From Qipengyuania seohaensis (lineage in GTDB: Bacteria > Pseudomonadota > Alphaproteobacteria > Sphingomonadales > Sphingomonadaceae), in NCBI RefSeq assembly GCF_002795865.1, contig NZ_CP024920.1, forward strand, positions 1,337,001 to 1,401,000: a stretch of DNA of 64,000 bases, written 5' to 3'. Both the position numbers and the translations under genes were made by a program. Below are positions 63,025 to 64,000 of the stretch, in pieces; position 1 is the stretch's first letter; each line of letters opens with the position of its first letter. Below the pieces are notes generated by a model, which was given only the letters and a program-made list of their open reading frames with translations, had not been told where the DNA came from and made no database searches.

Positions 63025-64000
63025 ATGCACCCCATCACCCACGCGCAGGCGCGCCCCGACCATCCCGCGATCATCATGGCCGGGAGCGGCGAGACAGTGA
63101 CCTACAGGGAGATGGACGCCTACGCCAACCGCTTCGCCCAGCTGCTGCGCGCGCGCGGCCTCAAGCGCGGCGACCACGTGGCGATACTGATGGAAAACAC
63201 CATCGATTACCTGCAACTGGTCTGGGGATCGCAGCGTGCGGGCACGATGATGGTGCCGATCTCGACGCGCCTGACCGCTCCGGAAATTTGCTACATCCTC
63301 AAGGACGCAGGTGCGAAGCTGCTGATCACCTCGCGCTATTTCGACAATGTGATGGCCGACATCCGCGCCGACTGTCCGGACATCGAAATCCTCGCAAAGG
63401 ACGGAGAGGGCGAGGAGAACCTTGCGACTGCGCTGGCGAAATATCCCGCCGAACCGATCGAGGACCAGGCTCCGGGTCAGTACATGCTCTATTCCAGCGG
63501 CACGACCGGAAGGCCCAAGGGTATCCGCCCAGCGCCGCCTGCCGATGATGATATCCTCGCAGTGAACCCGCTCGTCGGCCTTGCCGTGATGGGTGTCGGC
63601 TGGCCGGCGGATGGCAGCATGATCTACCTTTCGCCCGCCCCGCTCTATCACGCGGCACCACTCGGCTGGTGCACCACCGCGCATCGGCTCGGGGCAACGA
63701 TTGTCGTGATGGAGAAATTCGACCCCGAGACCGCTCTCGAAGCGATCGAGAAATACCGCGTGACCGACAGCCAGTGGGTGCCGACCCATTTCGTTCGAAT
63801 GCTGAAGCTCGATCCCGAAGTGCGCACGCGCTACGATCTCTCCACCCACACCCGCGCGATCCATGCGGCGGCTCCGTGCCCCGTGCCGGTCAAGCGCGAA
63901 ATGATCGAATGGTGGGGTCCCATCGTCATCGAATATTATGCCGGATCGGAAGGCATCGGCATGACGCTCGTGAAGAGCGAGGACTGGCTCACGCACCCCG
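63025..64000 (+). CDS. AMP-binding acyl-CoA synthetase, N-terminal part (cut by window end)
   Basis: The first 325 residues of an adenylate-forming enzyme activating a carboxylic acid to its CoA thioester. The N-terminal domain starts MHPITHAQARPDHPAII, and the phosphate-binding P-loop is YMLYSSGTTGRPKGI at about residues 153-167. The motif YLSPAPLYHAAPLGW follows, and EYYAGSEGIGMT (A5-type motif) lies near the window edge. Substrate specificity cannot be read from this fragment; a medium- or long-chain fatty acid, or a steroid or aromatic side chain, is possible. The gene has its own leader of 88 bases after the terminator. Confidence 0.92.
   Translation, partial: MHPITHAQARPDHPAIIMAGSGETVTYREMDAYANRFAQLLRARGLKRGDHVAILMENTIDYLQLVWGSQRAGTMMVPISTRLTAPEICYILKDAGAKLLITSRYFDNVMADIRADCPDIEILAKDGEGEENLATALAKYPAEPIEDQAPGQYMLYSSGTTGRPKGIRPAPPADDDILAVNPLVGLAVMGVGWPADGSMIYLSPAPLYHAAPLGWCTTAHRLGATIVVMEKFDPETALEAIEKYRVTDSQWVPTHFVRMLKLDPEVRTRYDLSTHTRAIHAAAPCPVPVKREMIEWWGPIVIEYYAGSEGIGMTLVKSEDWLTHP

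Noticed and set aside
1..64000. Prophage, transposon, CRISPR array, genomic island or secretion cluster.
   Set aside because: No integrase, transposase, direct-repeat array or att-like repeat was seen. The tRNA-Leu is not followed by an integrase gene or a truncated copy, and gene content is core-like throughout.

Overview
This is a GC-rich chromosomal window from an alphaproteobacterium, most like the Sphingomonadales and within them the Erythrobacteraceae (Erythrobacter/Qipengyuania type). The assignment is my inference. It rests on the protein sequences as I recognise them, the tyrC-hisC-metX-metW and DUF3576-leuS-lptE-holA gene orders, an exosortase-A (XrtA) glycosylation pair, a LOV photoreceptor, RHH_4 and DUF455 proteins, and dense gene packing with ATGA/GTGA overlaps. 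I see no phage, insertion sequence, CRISPR array, rRNA or plasmid backbone. There is one RNA gene, a tRNA-Leu(GAG).

Layout. 1-8445: the 3' end of gyrB, an AI-2E family permease, a secreted Cys/His protein, then a minus-strand run mtnP-glpD-putA (methylthioadenosine salvage, glycerol-3-phosphate and proline oxidation). 8705-14593: a divergent PEP carboxylase-family protein, a sugar-lactone-oxidase-like flavoprotein and a membrane-anchored patatin lipase. 14682-19010: a signalling locus made of a CheY-like receiver, a CheB-CheR-PAS-HWE hybrid histidine kinase and a stand-alone LOV blue-light sensor translationally coupled to the kinase. 19140-23221: tRNA-Leu, a zinc-ribbon membrane protein, then ftsE-ftsX-ydcF-plsC. 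23222-26987: divergent amino-acid units hisC-tyrC and metX-metW. 26977-30251: DUF4126 and head-GIN (DUF2807) proteins, thiolase and a MaoC hydratase.

30411-34042: an XrtA-system O-glycosylation ligase with a small upstream membrane protein (57 aa, GTG start), diverging from an XrtA-associated glycosyltransferase and an acidic membrane protein. 34306-40403: gltB-gltD (glutamate synthase). 40511-44831: a secreted subtilase, a DksA-like protein, ung, a short RNase D, and lptC-lptA. 44831-50515: an NTP_transf_5 protein at the place where I would expect lptB, then DUF3576-leuS-lptE-holA on the minus strand. 50829-53863: a hypothetical envelope protein, acetoacetyl-CoA reductase, a membrane-tethered LuxR-type regulator with a DUF4019 domain, an RHH protein and a small membrane protein. 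53935-62866: murA, galU, an M28 peptidase, glnE-bcp-DUF455, and an M23 peptidase. 63025-end: an acyl-CoA synthetase cut by the window edge.

Themes. Many genes serve the envelope: LptC/A/E, MurA, GalU, PlsC, FtsEX, M23 peptidase and XrtA glycosylation. Nitrogen assimilation is represented by GltBD and GlnE. Thiolase, MaoC hydratase, acetoacetyl-CoA reductase and acyl-CoA synthetase suggest fatty-acid or PHA metabolism, although they are not one operon. The strongest candidate for a little-described system is the LOV / CheB-CheR-HWE kinase / receiver locus. Secondary candidates are the PEPC-like protein with altered active-site motifs and the transmembrane LuxR-DUF4019 regulator.
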